Origin: Ottelia alismoides
Lineage: Eukaryota; Streptophyta; Magnoliopsida; Alismatales; Hydrocharitaceae
Reading direction: 5' to 3'
NCBI GenBank assembly: GCA_037367405.1
Contig: JAZKJV010006932.1
Location: 124,001-188,000, forward strand
DNA: 64,000 nt
The position numbers and the translations under genes were made by a program. Shown one piece after another: positions 44,273-56,624 of this stretch. The notes beneath the pieces were generated by a model, which searched no databases, was not told the origin of the DNA, and saw nothing but the letters and a program-made list of their open reading frames with translations. Numbering within the stretch: position 1 is the stretch's first letter; each line of letters starts with the position of its first letter.

Positions 44273-46511
44273 CCCTTCCCTAAGCACCAAACCATCCAAG
44301 TCACCCAAATTTTGCAACCCAACAATCCAAAATCCAATCTTTGCTAATCCAAATATCGAAATTCGATCCATCAATGCATAATTCACGAGACCAACAAATA
44401 ATTAAGACCCGGATCGGGATTAATTCGACAGATTCACAAACCCAAAAAGCCAACTGAACCGGAGAAAACGGATCAAGAAGCCCGACATTACAAAATCTAC
44501 GTAGAATTCACATGCAATTCGAACTCAAAAACACGATTGGGTTCCGGAATCCAAACAGCACAAGATCAAGCCGTTGTTAGCTAGGGGATTGCTCGAAAGA
44601 CACCCACAGATGAAGAAAGGTCAATTCGGAGGCTCCGAGGGATGAGACTAAGCTTGAAGGCCCCGCGCCGAGATTTGGGGAGCTACTTGATGAGGGGGAA
44701 GGGGGGAGAGGGAGATGAAGCAAATCAAAGGGCAAGAGAGGACCCCTCATCTCGCCGCCCCCGCCCCGACCTCCCCCCGCCCCAGCCTCCCTCCGCAGGG
44801 GAGAGGGAGGCTGGGGCGGAGCTCGGGTCAGGGGGAGGTTGGGGCGGAGGAGGGGGCAGGCTGGGGCGGAGGAAGAGGGCAGGCCGGGGGTGGGGGAGGA
44901 GTTCCGGACAGAGAGGGAGGAGGAGGAGGAAGAGGATGGGGGAAGAGGAAGAAGAAGAAGAGGAGGAAGAGGGTGTAAAATGACCATCGAACCCTTTTTC
45001 TTAAATTACTTCCGCTTATGTCCTCAAAGTTAACGTCTGTTTGCACTGTGGATGGACTGTCACTAACCCGAGGGGCACAAGTGATAGATTAGCAAGAAGT
45101 GAGGGGCACAACTGATATTATCAAAAAGATAGACGCATAACTGAAATTACGATATCTCGGAGGGGCACAAGTGATAAAAACCCATTATTGTATATTCATG
45201 CAGTCATTAGATAATGTAAAAAATAGAGTTGATGGTGGAGAATCTAAAAAAATATAGAGTCATTGTTGTTGAATCTAAAAATAGAGAAATTTAGAGGTAA
45301 ATAGAGCAAGCAAACCCTAGTACAGAAAAAAAGATGACGGAGGAGGAACCCATGTGGAAGTCAAGAAGGTGGCTGAGGAGCAGAGAGTTACCTCTATTAC
45401 ATATGGGGCAACATATGCAAATTACTCGGCAGAGTACCCCATAACCGGCATATTGAGCGAGTACAGCATATTAGGTGTGGTAGGGGGACCGCCTCCGCAT
45501 ATATGCGGGCACCTGAGCTGACTTTCCGGACACTGTATGGATCACATAAAAACTCTGAGATCAAAAACAAAGATGGGTACCACAAAACTGATGATCGTAA
45601 ATATGTGTGCATCATACTGAAGACTTGGAACCAATTTGAACATTGAGTCTGAATCTGAACTCTGGAATCTGGCTAGCCTGGAACCAATTTGAATACGTGT
45701 GCATCATACTAAGATTTTGACAACTGGCTATCCGGGAATCTGGAGAATCTAAAATTTTGGCATGTAGAACTCTACACAATACTCCCCCTTTATCCCATAA
45801 TGGTCAGAAAGCAATGACATCGACCAAGTTGGGAGAAGACAAGAAAATGGGAAAATAAATCACATAAGCCGATCTCAATTTTTTGGTTTTTTTCTGGTTA
45901 GTCCTTTTTGTTTTATTTCTTAAAGCCATTCTCTATTTTTTCTTTAAAGTTGTTCCATTTTTTCAGCTTTTCTTTAAAAAAATCCTTTTTGTATGGTTTT
46001 TCTTTTGTATGCGCTCCTTCTATGAAATACAACCCAACTTGAGCCCAAAATACAACTCAGTTCAATTGGACTTACAAAAAACGTGGCCACATCTTTTCTT
46101 TCTTTTAACAATTAGTTCCGCCCCTTTTTATTCATTTTTTAACATAGCAGAGCCCTAATCAGGTCCTCTCTTTTGCCTATAGGGCTAAGGGTTCCTTTGT
46201 AACAGAAAGAACCCAATTGTCGTCGTCGTAGGGAGCACGGCTGGAAGGAGGCATCACCTCCCATCACTTGCTTCGTTGCATCCTCACGCATTGTCGTCAC
46301 CGCGCGTGCAAGGAGGTGCCATCAGTGACCTTGGTGATGCGGAGGGAAGTGAACTCTGCCTCGAGGTCCTTGAGCAAGGACTCCAGCTCGACAGTGGGCT
46401 TTGTCATGAAGCTCATGGATCTTAATCCTCGTCATTTTTTATGCTCCTCATGATGGTGGATGTCGCAGCTGCCTCGTGTGGAAGGATTGTGGGCGAAGGC
46501 TTGGAGGTATC

Positions 46512-46747
46512 GGTTAAGGAGCGGGATGAAATCACGAGAGAAGGTCTCAACGGGTCATATGTTGCATTCAACTTTCTCCATAGATACATGAGGTCTAGGG
46601 CTCCTTATATAGCCTCCAAAGAGCCTCCAAGTCCCACCACTGGTAGATGTAGGACTAAAGACTGGACGGGTAAATGAATCCTGGAGGTATCCATTTAGTC
46701 ATTTACCCATCTACAACATAAGAGGCGCACAACCAAATACTCCAACA
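46512..46747 (-). repeat. Diverged internal LTR copy
   Basis: GAGCGGGATGAAATCACGAG, GGGCTCCTTATATAGCC and CCAAATACTCCAACA follow the same order as the flanking LTRs, but the left part (the TTAACA side) is missing. A second element of this family probably inserted earlier or recombined here. Confidence 0.65.
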
Positions 46748-47483
46748 CAACTCCATCGAGATATCTTCACAGTCAAGCAGAATGACCACCCTCTTCATAC
46801 AGTATACACATCTCTCAGGGTACGTTTGAGAAATTGTACAGCTTCACACCTCTTGCAGCGACAAGAGGTATCAGCGATGGCCTTGAGCAATGCATGGAGA
46901 TATCGCGCGAGGAGCACTACCTAGGGGGTAATCTTCGAATCTGAGCAGCTCTCACCTGATTTCTTCTTCTCAATTGATTCTAGGGCATCAAGCCCTTCTT
47001 CGTGGGTAAGGAACTGTGGTTGGGGGTTGCTCTGCCTAGAGAACATTGTAGACAGTGCTACTTCTCCGCATGCGAAAAGATCTTCTTCGAGGTTCTTTGG
47101 GGATTGCACAGAGCTCCACCAGATCGGGAGACAAGCATGTTGGAGCATTGCTTCACTAAATCTTCCAAGGCATACCCAATATTATGCGCAGAGAAAGATG
47201 CGAGTGAGAATGATTGCTTCTTCGATTGCTTCTTCTTTGACTTGTTCCTAGTGTTGGCGGCATGTTGATCTAGGGTTATCGGTTCCCAGAAAGAGGATAA
47301 GGACCTCAAGATGTGCCATTGCTTGAGATTGTGTTAAGAATTAGGGTTTCAAAAAAAACCCTAGAATTTGCTTGAACTTGAATGATAAGGAACAGTAGAT
47401 GAATAATCTTCAAGAATAACTAAGAACTGAATCTCCAACAAAAAAACATAAAATCCTCGAGAATCGAACCCACTCTGATACCA

Positions 47484-47790
47484 TGTTAAAAAAACAAAGA
47501 TGTAGAAAAATAATCAGAGATAAAGAGTAAACAATAAAAACAACGGGATTTTTATGTGGAACCCTACTCCCTAAGGACTGGGATGAAACCACGGGAGAAC
47601 ACCTCAAAGAGCTGATGTGTTTATTGAACTTTCTCATTTGATACAATAGGTCTGGGGCTTCTTGTATAGCCTCAACTGACCCTCCAAGTCCCATAAATAG
47701 TACATGTAGGACTAAACCATAAGATGTGGTAATTGGATCATGAGGGATCTAATTACCGATCAACACATGAGTGACACATATACTCCAATG
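47484..47790 (-). repeat. 5' LTR of the 41.7-47.8 kb element
   Basis: Same order of blocks as the left LTR (TTTTTATGTGGAACCCTACT, GGGGCTTCTTGTATAGCC). The outer end reads CTCCAATG instead of CTCCAACA, a mutated terminus. Confidence 0.8.
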
Positions 47791-47795
47791 GACTG

Positions 47796-48370
47796 GCAGT
47801 AGCATCTCAGCCAAAAAGGCGTACAGATATTTTGCATGACATCAATATACCGAGCAGGCCCCCTCCAACAAGGAGTACAAGATAATTTGTAGCAGCAGAA
47901 TTCTACAAAGGATCAACGTGTTTCTTTGGCTTGCATTACATGGTAGACTGCTTAGTGCTTAGCAAAGTATATCAGGATAGACTACTTCATGTTGGGGATG
48001 TACTCGGTAATAGATGTGGAGAAGAGAATGAGGACATGGACCACCTTTTCTTCAGATGCAAGCTATCATCTTCGGTTTGATCGCGGGCTGGAATCACTTG
48101 GTTGAATATTGTATGCGGCAAATCCTTTGAAACTCCATTAGATCATTTTGCAGCAACTCTCAAGAGCACAGTTCCACTACATTTCTTCTTCTTTGGGACA
48201 TCTGGTGTGCACGAAATAAATGTATCTTCCAAGGATGTGTTTTACCCATATAATGTACTGGGGCATTATAGAGCCCTCATTCAAACACAACTGTAAAGCT
48301 ACTTTGATCTACCTAATATAACTATCTGTGGTGGATCCCATCTTGGGATTTCATCTTTTACATTTTCTAA
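47796..48370 (+). pseudogene. L1-type LINE, 3' portion (zf-RVT) of the split copy
   Basis: It continues the L1 interrupted at 41684: INVFLWLALHGRLL near 47918-47955 and CGEENEDMDHLFFRCKLSSS near 48020-48075 form the zf-RVT region. The LINE 3' end is near CATTTTCTAAAAAAATAAGG (about 48370). Confidence 0.8.
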
Positions 48371-49511
48371 AAAAATAAGGATATCACTCGTTGACACGAT
48401 AATGAGACTCGTACTAAGAGACATTTGGCCCAAATCATGTATCCATATTAAAGTCTTAAAAAGTAATGGAAAAACTCATACATAGATCTCGAAAATAGAT
48501 CATGTAAAAATGTACATAGTGAAGCATCAAATATATGAAAATAAATTTACATAGTTCGAGATGATCATGGTGATCATCATACTCCACGAGAGAAGATCCA
48601 ATAGGGACAGATCTTTAATACATTCCTTAAAAGAGTACAAGGGGCATGGAGATCTATATATAGCATCACCAAAACAAGTTGGAGTATGAAATTCCCATCT
48701 TGCAAGTTGCAACAAAAGAAGTCTCTACTCATGTATAAACATCATACATGACAACAAAACATGTGTTCAAGGATAGGCACTGGCAGAAGAGTAAAATACC
48801 CGATAATCTACAGTGAGACAAGGGCAGAGAGAAAATCAAAGAGAAAGATGCAGAGTTGAGGGGAAGAATCAGAAGAGAATACAAAGAAGAACTACTTCCT
48901 GTTCATTGCTTTGTAAACCCCAAACAACACAGTCAAACAGGCGTCAAGAATTTGTTCATGGTTGTCGTTGTTTCTAGGTATATATATGACACATCTTAGA
49001 CACTATTTTAAAAATATCTCGATTATGTGACCCTTATACTCTCTCACTCAATCCTTAGTAGATAGAGCCAGGTCCAAGAGATCTGAAATTTTGATTTCAA
49101 GCATGTAAGGTAATCACAAAAGAAATTTCAGATGAACTCAACCGCCTACCATCATGGTCGACGGGAAAGGGCACAAGGTCCACCAACTCCATCGAGTATG
49201 AAGAAAGAACAACTGCTAAGAGCATGAGAATATTATAATAGCCCGTGTAGGCTACCTTGCATTTCCTTTTTTTCCTTAAGCCTCACCCTTTTTCCCATTC
49301 AACCTGTAGATCATCTCAGCATGCCAATACTTCATGACAATACTTCTGTAATTAATGATGACGATGATGAAGATACATCAAAGATCATGCTAGTGAGCAT
49401 CTTGATCTAGAGGTATGTGATGATTTCTCGAGTAGAAGATAGGACTTGCATGTTCTGCATCAATACAATTTAGAATCATGGAAACATCAATGAATCTCCA
49501 ACTTGAAGATC
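48371..49511. other. Unassigned intronic sequence
   Basis: No domain was recognised. A small palindrome GATGATCATGGTGATCATC sits near 48560, and 48480-48700 has an LTR-like look (TCTATATATAGC) without verifiable ends. Confidence 0.35.
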
Positions 49512-51375
49512 TTTTTTTAAGCCAAAAAAGGAAGAAACATGTTATGTTATCTGCCTCAAATATATTAATTCAAAAAAAAGTACAAGAAGTAACTTCTAGT
49601 AGCCATGACTCGAGGAGAGTCCTTGCGTGGATACCTACATTATAATTAAGAAACGCTCATAAGAAAAATTAACCACATTTCTAACTAACTAGTTGCCCAA
49701 ATAATCGCTAACAAGAGAAGGAGCTCCTCGCTAGGATGGTGTTCGACCACGTACAACAACTCCAAGATCATCTCTAAAGTTTGGACATTAGCTAAAGAAA
49801 TTCCAAAGTCATGCCATATTGATGAAGACTTGTCACATGAAAAGAAAAAGTGATCAATCGTTTCCAACTCCCTAACATATAGCGAGCATAGATCGATCAT
49901 GCTCGTAAAAAGCCTAGAACATCAGTCGCGGGTCAGGTACATTGTCTCCTCATCAGCCGTAAGAAAATACCAATGCGACTAAGTACCTTAAGATCCCAAA
50001 TCATCTTGCAGTCCTGGACCAGGAGATAAGGTGCACAAGTTGGCAGTTTATCAGCTATTTTTTTGGCACGCCCCATAGAAAAAATCTCCCTCCTTTCAAG
50101 TCCAATGGTCTATGCCTTCCATCGGCCCATTCAACTCTCTTAGAGATTCCAGTATCTGAAAAAGCTCATCCATACGCTAATATGAGAGATATTCACAAAC
50201 GACGTCATCTAACCTTTAGCTTACTAACGCTTCGCCGTTACTGCTTCACGATTCGCGGCAAAACAAAAAGAGGTGTATATCTAACCGCTAGCAAGCCTCC
50301 ATCAGTCTAATCTTCCGTCCATAAGGTGAAAGAAAGATCCTCTCCAAGAACAAGATGGAAAAGCTTTGAGAACTGTGACATCATGAACTGTATACCCTTC
50401 CTAGAATGCCAAGTGCCATGTGGAGGGTGATGTGTTAGACTTCCATGTGTGCATACCCCATAGATCTTACGGATGAGCCAACAGCATAGATCACCATTTC
50501 TACTCCATATTATGGCGACATACTTTAGAAGTAGCAACTTTTTCATGGTCTCCAAGTGAGAAATCCCAAGGCTTCCCCCTGTTTTTGGTGGTATAACCAT
50601 GTGCCAATCATAAAAGTGGATGCATGATATATCATGACCAGATTTGCTCCAAAAAAATCTCCTCATACGTACCTTAACGCGATGACGCACTCCAACAAGT
50701 AGGAGGCAAGACAACATGAAAAAACATGAATAGCAATAAGCACGACTTTCACTAGCACCACATGACCACCTCGTGACAAAGTGGTTGCCTTCTAGCATGC
50801 CAACTTCTTCTCCAATTTCTACAATGAGGAGCCAATCAACTACTTTAGTTTATTGCAAGTCAGAGGGAGTCCAAGATAGTGAATCAGAAGGGAAGCAAAG
50901 TTGTGCCAAGATCCCCACTACAAGCCAAGGCATCTGTTTCAGAGAGACCAAAGGGATAGCAGTAGTTTTGCTTTTGTTAAGGATTAGATTCGAAAGCTCC
51001 GCAAAAATCTCAAGGGTTGCCAGCATTCCCCTTCCTTCCTCCATGCTTCCTCCAATGAAAAATATGGTATCATTAGCGTACAGGAGGAGGGGTATGAAAA
51101 TCTCGCCACAGGAGTATCCTGCAATAACCCTTTGCTGTATCACATGCCCAACCATGCAAGCCACAACATCAACAGCATTGACGAACAACGTATGTGCAAG
51201 GGGGTACCCCTTCCTTATCCCCTTTTATGGTTGGCAAAAACCTCTCTCAGGACGGTCGTTGACGAGCACCAAATTGGACATTGTGGTGACACATCTTTTC
51301 ATCAAATGGGGGAAATGCAAATTTTAAAATCAAAACCAATCGTAAGACTTTCATGCCATCTTCCAGAGTACAATC
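49512..51375 (-). pseudogene. L1-type LINE fragment
   Basis: The left edge has a T run (complement of a poly-A tail) at 49509-49516. Minus-strand motifs: zf-RVT-like ETIDHFFFSCDKSSSIW (49820-49870), GVRHRVKVRMRRFFW (50650-50695), RT with FVNAVDVVACMVGHVIQ (51130-51185) and a catalytic box changed from YADD to YAND. It is cut at 51375 by a copia LTR. Confidence 0.85.
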
Positions 51376-51517
51376 TGTTACGGGAAGTAGTATTTATGTT
51401 ATTTGTTATTTCCATTTTACATAATTTCCCCTTTGGTTATTTGCCCTCTAGGTTTTCTCCTCCGTATAAATAAGCTATATAGCCTTAGAATAAACAAGTC
51501 GTTCGTTTCTTTCTGCA
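51376..51517 (+). repeat. 5' LTR of the degenerate copia element
   Basis: It begins TGTTACGGGAAGTAG and ends GTTTCTTTCTGCA, directly before TGGTATCAGAGCC. A promoter-like CGTATAAATAAGC lies near 51463. Confidence 0.85.
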
Positions 51518-52299
51518 TGGTATCAGAGCCGTGGTCCAAGAACATAGCTCTATTATCTTCTTCATACCTAAACCCCCACCCGAAGATTTCTCTCTCCGCA
51601 TGGATCTCTACATGCACCCACCATAGCTAGTGTGCAGCCACAAGTCTCTCCGTCACCATAGGACCAACTCGCAATGTCCTTATACAGTCGAGTCACCACT
51701 AGTGGTTCCCTAGCATTGCCACAGATCATACCAACCATGCCCTAACACCATTGCGATACCACCAATGGTGCCTCAACACCACCATAGCACTTCAGTGGTT
51801 CTTTAATTCCACAATGTACATATGTCGAGAAGTGTGCCAACATACTTGGGTGCTCAATGGTGCCTTAGTGCCTCCATACAGTGATTTTGGATGCTCAACG
51901 ATGCCTTAGCACCTCCGCATGCTGATTTTTGTGTGGTTCGAATCGTTTCTGTCATCTAAACCCAATCCTCCCACCTTAGAGCGTAGATTCAAATAATGGG
52001 AAACGTCGTGCTCTGAATCTGCGCATAAACATATTCCTTACATCATCATGTAGACAAAAATCAGATACTTCTACCACTCGATCGTGTCATTGTCGTTCTC
52101 CTTTGTTCATCATGGTAGAAGACAAGGTTGATATGCATTCAATTCCAGCATTTGAGGCATTCAAGAACGCACTGCCATCGCCAAGATGGAAGGTTAATGC
52201 AGTTCACAAGTATAAGGGAGAGAAACAACAAAGAGTACATCCTGACGTAACCCAAGCTGGATAAAAAGACTAGGGCAAACGCATTATAAAAGCAGAATG

Positions 52300-53145
52300 T
52301 ATGGGCACGTGGTTGGCACTCTGGCACCCTCATATGGAGATAGCCAACGATACTCTACATCAACTTACTACCAAGGCGATGAGAAACATTCTCACCACCA
52401 TATACTACCAAGGAAAGAATGAGACAGAGAACCTCTCATACCAATATGAGATCATCACTACGAAGCAAGATGGCCGCCCTCTGCTTGCATTCTAAACATC
52501 GTTAACAGGCATGTTTGAGAACCTTCATAGCCGCATGCCCCTGAGTGTTAGTCATGAGCAATTGATAGCCTACAGGAACACCACAATGGGGTGATTTTCT
52601 AAGAGCTTGATCCCCTAACAATGCAGCCCACAACCAGCTTCTTAAAGGTGCCTCTATCACTCCCAAAGAGGAGGTTTGCTACCGTGTTATCAAGATCACG
52701 GTCCCTAGTGCTTTTATTACTCGGACACCCTTTGATATGGCAGCATCTTGCGATAGAAGGGGTTCGACACAGTCTAAAGGGTGTGGTGTCGTCAGCAAAC
52801 GAAGTGGTCATCCTCACCCCTCAGTACGCATACTACATCCATATAGGGAACTTTGAGGATGCATGTTATCAGAAAAATGGTCGGCATGCATCTACTCATG
52901 TTGATGAGCGGTTTGAGCCCATTGCTAGTCCTGCCAATCAAAATTATGATGATCTTATCTCCTGTTTAAGGGAGATTATGGGTCCTTTTGTCGTTGCTAC
53001 TAATGTGTCTACAATCTCAACCGACATTGCCACCTCTGCGAGCACCTCAACAAATTATACATTTACCACATATTACATTACTGATATTTTAGAATGGATA
53101 AAGGAATCCATGGCCCAGAGTATCTCATCATCTCTAAAATGACAT
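52300..53145 (+). pseudogene. Copia gag remnant
   Basis: MEIANDTLHQLTTKAMRNIL near 52335 and QYEIITTKQDGRPLLAF near 52445 resemble the gag at 14123-14398 (NDIINQPTTKAIWDIL). DERFEPIASPANQNYDDLI near 52905 parallels the later gag segment there. A stop follows at about 52495, and no intact knuckle or protease motif remains. Confidence 0.7.
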
Positions 53146-53149
53146 AGAA

Positions 53150-54420
53150 CAGCTCACACCCTACTGTACCATTCGTCCTGGCAGATCTGTACTTATTACC
53201 GATTGGTGACATTCTCTTATTCTAGTACAATGAGAGATTCAGTAGATACCTTTCATACGCCGCCAAAGACATGATACATGCGCCTGCATTTTCTATAAAT
53301 CTATTGTATATCAGTCCGAGGATATGAATTATCGTCACTTTTTACACTTCTTGTTTTGTATTTCAGGATATACTCATAGGCAAAGTGATAGGATATGGTC
53401 GGTGGGGTCTCAATAGATTCGTCCAATCTCCACATGCTAAGAGATCTTCATTATCTACTCCTCGTACCTATAGCACCTCTGGTTCGATCATCTTCCGATG
53501 CAGAAGTTGTGTAGAGTCCTTCCTCCGACATCTTCTAAGCCTAGCTTCCAATGTGAAGCTAGCAAGCTTGGGAAACATCATCGCACCACTTTTCCCAATC
53601 ATCAAAGTCGTAGTGATACTTTTTTATTTGAACTGTTGCAAGATATTTAAGGCATCAATCGTTTCCTTGATCACCAAGGAAATATCTTCTATTTAGTTGC
53701 ATTTGATGATTTTTCCACACTTATGTAGGCCTTTCTTTAGCCGACCCAACTTAATGTGGGAAAAGGCTTTGTTGGTGTTGTCCTTAGGTCCTTCAGATGA
53801 AAAATAAGTCCAAGGTTGGATCTATTATGATTCATGAACACTTTAATAATTGAAATAAAGAATATCTTTTCTGCAAATATCAAATATGTTCGCTCTATGA
53901 ATGCCTTGAAATTTTGTACCAGTCAACTATCTCAGATTTCAAGTCTCTTGAGATCCTTCATCAGACATCGTGTACCTATACTTCCCAACAGAACGATGTC
54001 GCTAAACGCTAACATTGGCATCTCTAGGATGTTATCAGGACTCTCATAATACAAATTCATGCTCCGAAATCCTAATGGTGAGACATCAATACCACTTGAT
54101 ATCATATCAACTATATGCCATCTTCAATGTTAGAAGAAAAGATTCCTTATTCAATTGTATATCCCGAAAAGGTCCTTTTCTCTTTAACATACCATATCTC
54201 ATGTTTGGCCATCACTTGACTCTTGGTTGCTATGTTCACAAAACCATCACTACTAGACCCCCTGCTCCAGTGCTTTCCCCAACATCCAGCACGTTACAGG
54301 TGAAATCTGAATACTTGGTTTTAACTGATGGCACTATTTATGTTTCTGTACATCAAGAGACTATGCATAATGAGAGTAACATAGGAGATTGTTATACAAG
54401 AGGTTTCTTCTTCGGATGAT
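53150..54420 (+). pseudogene. Copia integrase remnant
   Basis: NIFSANIKYVRSMNALKF near 53860-53915 corresponds to the integrase box NIFSTNIKVIRTNNALEF of the copy at 10108. YLVAFDDFSTLM near 53695 corresponds to YMVVVDDFFRLSW. An Au-like SINE tail interrupts it near 53735, and stops are common. Confidence 0.7.
53735..53792 (+). repeat. Au-like SINE 3' end within copia integrase
   Basis: TAGCCGACCCAACTTAATGT followed by GGGAAAAGGCTTTGTTGGTG is the Au tail. The 5' part is missing, consistent with a 5'-truncated insertion. Confidence 0.7.
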
Positions 54421-56070
54421 ATGGACCATCCCATTGTTCTTTGGAAGAGGATGTGTACATGTGCTATTTACTTTCTCTTAGGAAATGTTATCAACAAACT
54501 TCAAGAAATTTGTGGTGGGATTATCAGCTACTAAAATCCTATGTACATATCAGAAGGCAATGCATGACAGTCGGTGGCGTGGAAGAAAGTGTTGCACTAC
54601 AATCATGAGGCAAATGGAGCTTGATTAATGCTCCAACATGAGCTTCTATGGTTTATAGCAAGCGGGTCTTTATAGTGAAGCATAGAGCGGAAGGCAGGGT
54701 TAACTGCTTCAAGGACATACTTGTGGCACATGGGTTCACTCAGATACATAGGGAGGAGTATCAGACAATATCTCTCATGAGGCGCATCACTCCACCATAT
54801 GGATCCTACTTTATGTTGTCATAGTTAGAGACTGGACACTCTCCCAGCTTGATCTCAAGAATGCCTTTCTGTATGGAAACTCGCAGGAGGAACTATATAT
54901 GCAGTAGCTACTTGGGTTCATTGTTGAGGGAGTATCAGAAGATACGCATACTCCATAAGTACAGAGCAGTAGGGCTTCAAGAGATCATATATGAACCACT
55001 CGCTCTTTGTACAAAGGACATCACAAGGTACTCGCTCTTTGTACAAAGGACATCACAAGGTATATCATTATTCTGCTTTATGACGACATTATCAATACAT
55101 GAGGTGATTTACATAGGATCAGTGAGGTGAAGGAGTTCCTTGGACAGCAGTACGTCACCAAGGAGCTTGGAGAGCTACGATACTATCTTGGACTATAATT
55201 TACAAGGAATCAAAGAAGACCAGTGATGACTCAGAGGAAGTATGTTACTGATCTCCTTTTAGAAACTGAAATGGCATACTGTAGACATGTTATTACTCCA
55301 GTAAATCCCAATATGAAGATCTATGATGATCATACAGATGAGGTAGACAAGAGAAGATATAGTGAACTTGTTAGAAAGCCCCTATATGTGACGATCACCA
55401 AACCAAAAATCTTCTTTAACCTAAGCAAAATAAGTCAGTCCATGGAGCAACCATGTCAGGTACATATGGATGCAATTTCCAGGATCTTAACACAAGATAA
55501 TTTTTTAGCAAAGGGGCATCCCTTGAGACCACAACATATGTAGATGTCGTGTACGCTTTTTTCCTTAAAGACAAGAAGTCAACGAATGGATTTGCAGTGT
55601 TCATTGGAAGCTCGTTGGTCTCATAAAAAAGAAAGAAAGAAAATAAGGTTGCTAAGTCAAGTGTTGGATTTGAATACACAATCATGATGCAAGGTAGTAC
55701 TGAGATGATGTAGGTCATGTTTATCTTGATTGAACCAGACATTAGCACGTCTCTTCACATACATCTACTAAGTGACAATCAAGTCCCATTGTTTATTGCC
55801 AACAATCCAACCTTCCATGAATGTACAAAAACATTGAGATGGATTACCACTATACTAGAGACAAGATACATAAGGACTTCATAAATATATCACATATCAG
55901 TTGTGATACTATCTTGAGCTATAATTTACAAGGAATCAAAGAAGACTGGTGATGACTCAGAGGAAGTATGTTACTGATCTCCTTTTAGAGACCGAAATGG
56001 TATATTGCAAACCTAATATTACTCCTGTAAATCCTAGTATGAAGATCTATGATGATAATACAGATGAGGT

Positions 56071-56577
56071 TGAAGGATACGGTTAGATCCTCAAGCGCAT
56101 CACGGAAGCGTGAGCGTCGTATCGAATACGATGAAGAACGACTAGTCGCACTAGTTGTTCTATGCAGCGGAAATTAAAAAAATTTATGCGACGAAACCAC
56201 ATGATCCAAGAACACTTCCCGGATCGTTTCGTCTAAACCACAAACAAGTAATAGGATTACCTCTTGAAGCGTGGTTGCGATCGAGTCTCTAAACGAAGAG
56301 ACCTCCTGTCTCAAGTCCGATCCGACGGAGGAGACGCTTGCGAGCGCGGGGATGAACCGCGTGCTTCTCGCAATCCATGTTGATGATCCAAGCGGCAGAT
56401 CTCCTGATCTCGACACACGAGATCCGACGTCTTTTTCACGAGCAGGGCACGCCGAAGTAGACGGAGATCCACGAGCAAACCATCGGGCAGCATAACGACG
56501 GTGACGCGGCGATGGAGAACCTCTCTAGGGCATCCATGGTGGACGGCCACATGAGAGGGAGAGAGAGTAGGCGTGTG

Positions 56578-56624
<47 letters not shown>

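Larger units (their letters stand above)
43059..45182. mobile_element. Pack-MULE with long inverted repeats and captured hnRNP gene
   Basis: Both ends read inward as GGTTTTTA(A/T)CACTTGTG then CCCCTCCGAGATATCG, and the inverted similarity extends through GTGCCCCT repeats into a GC/CT-rich stretch (about 43059-43440 and 44757-45182). Between them lie exons and an intron of an RRM protein gene on the minus strand and its apparent 5' untranslated leader (44273-44750). No transposase is present. No clean 9-bp duplication was found (flanks TTGTTATAT and ATTATTGTATAT only partly agree). Confidence 0.8.
42495..45545. other. Possible D-family element enclosing the Pack-MULE
   Basis: CAGAAAGTCAGTATGCGTAT at about 42500 and, read inward from about 45530, GGAAAGTCAGCTCAGGTGCC look like inverted ends. 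CGCATA..TATGCG motifs lie near the right one and AT-rich sequence lies between. No target duplication could be aligned. If real, the Pack-MULE sits inside this element. Confidence 0.35.
41685..47790 (-). mobile_element. Non-autonomous LTR retrotransposon with nested DNA elements
   Basis: LTRs at 41685-41988 and 47484-47790 (304 and 307 bp) are flanked by GACTA (41680-41684) and GACTG (47791-47795). The L1 frame on each side rejoins as FVWTG-SSISAKKAY. A TGGTATCAGAGT primer-binding site adjoins the right LTR (47472-47483) and a GCTTGAGGGGAG tract adjoins the left. No gag or pol domain is visible inside. The interior holds a further LTR-like segment (46512-46747) and a Pack-MULE (43059-45182). 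It therefore either lost its coding region or is a derivative mobilised by others. Confidence 0.85.

Noticed and set aside
43242..44386. Functional hnRNP gene
   Set aside because: It is enclosed by MULE inverted repeats, frameshifted in exon 2 and lacks its C-terminus.
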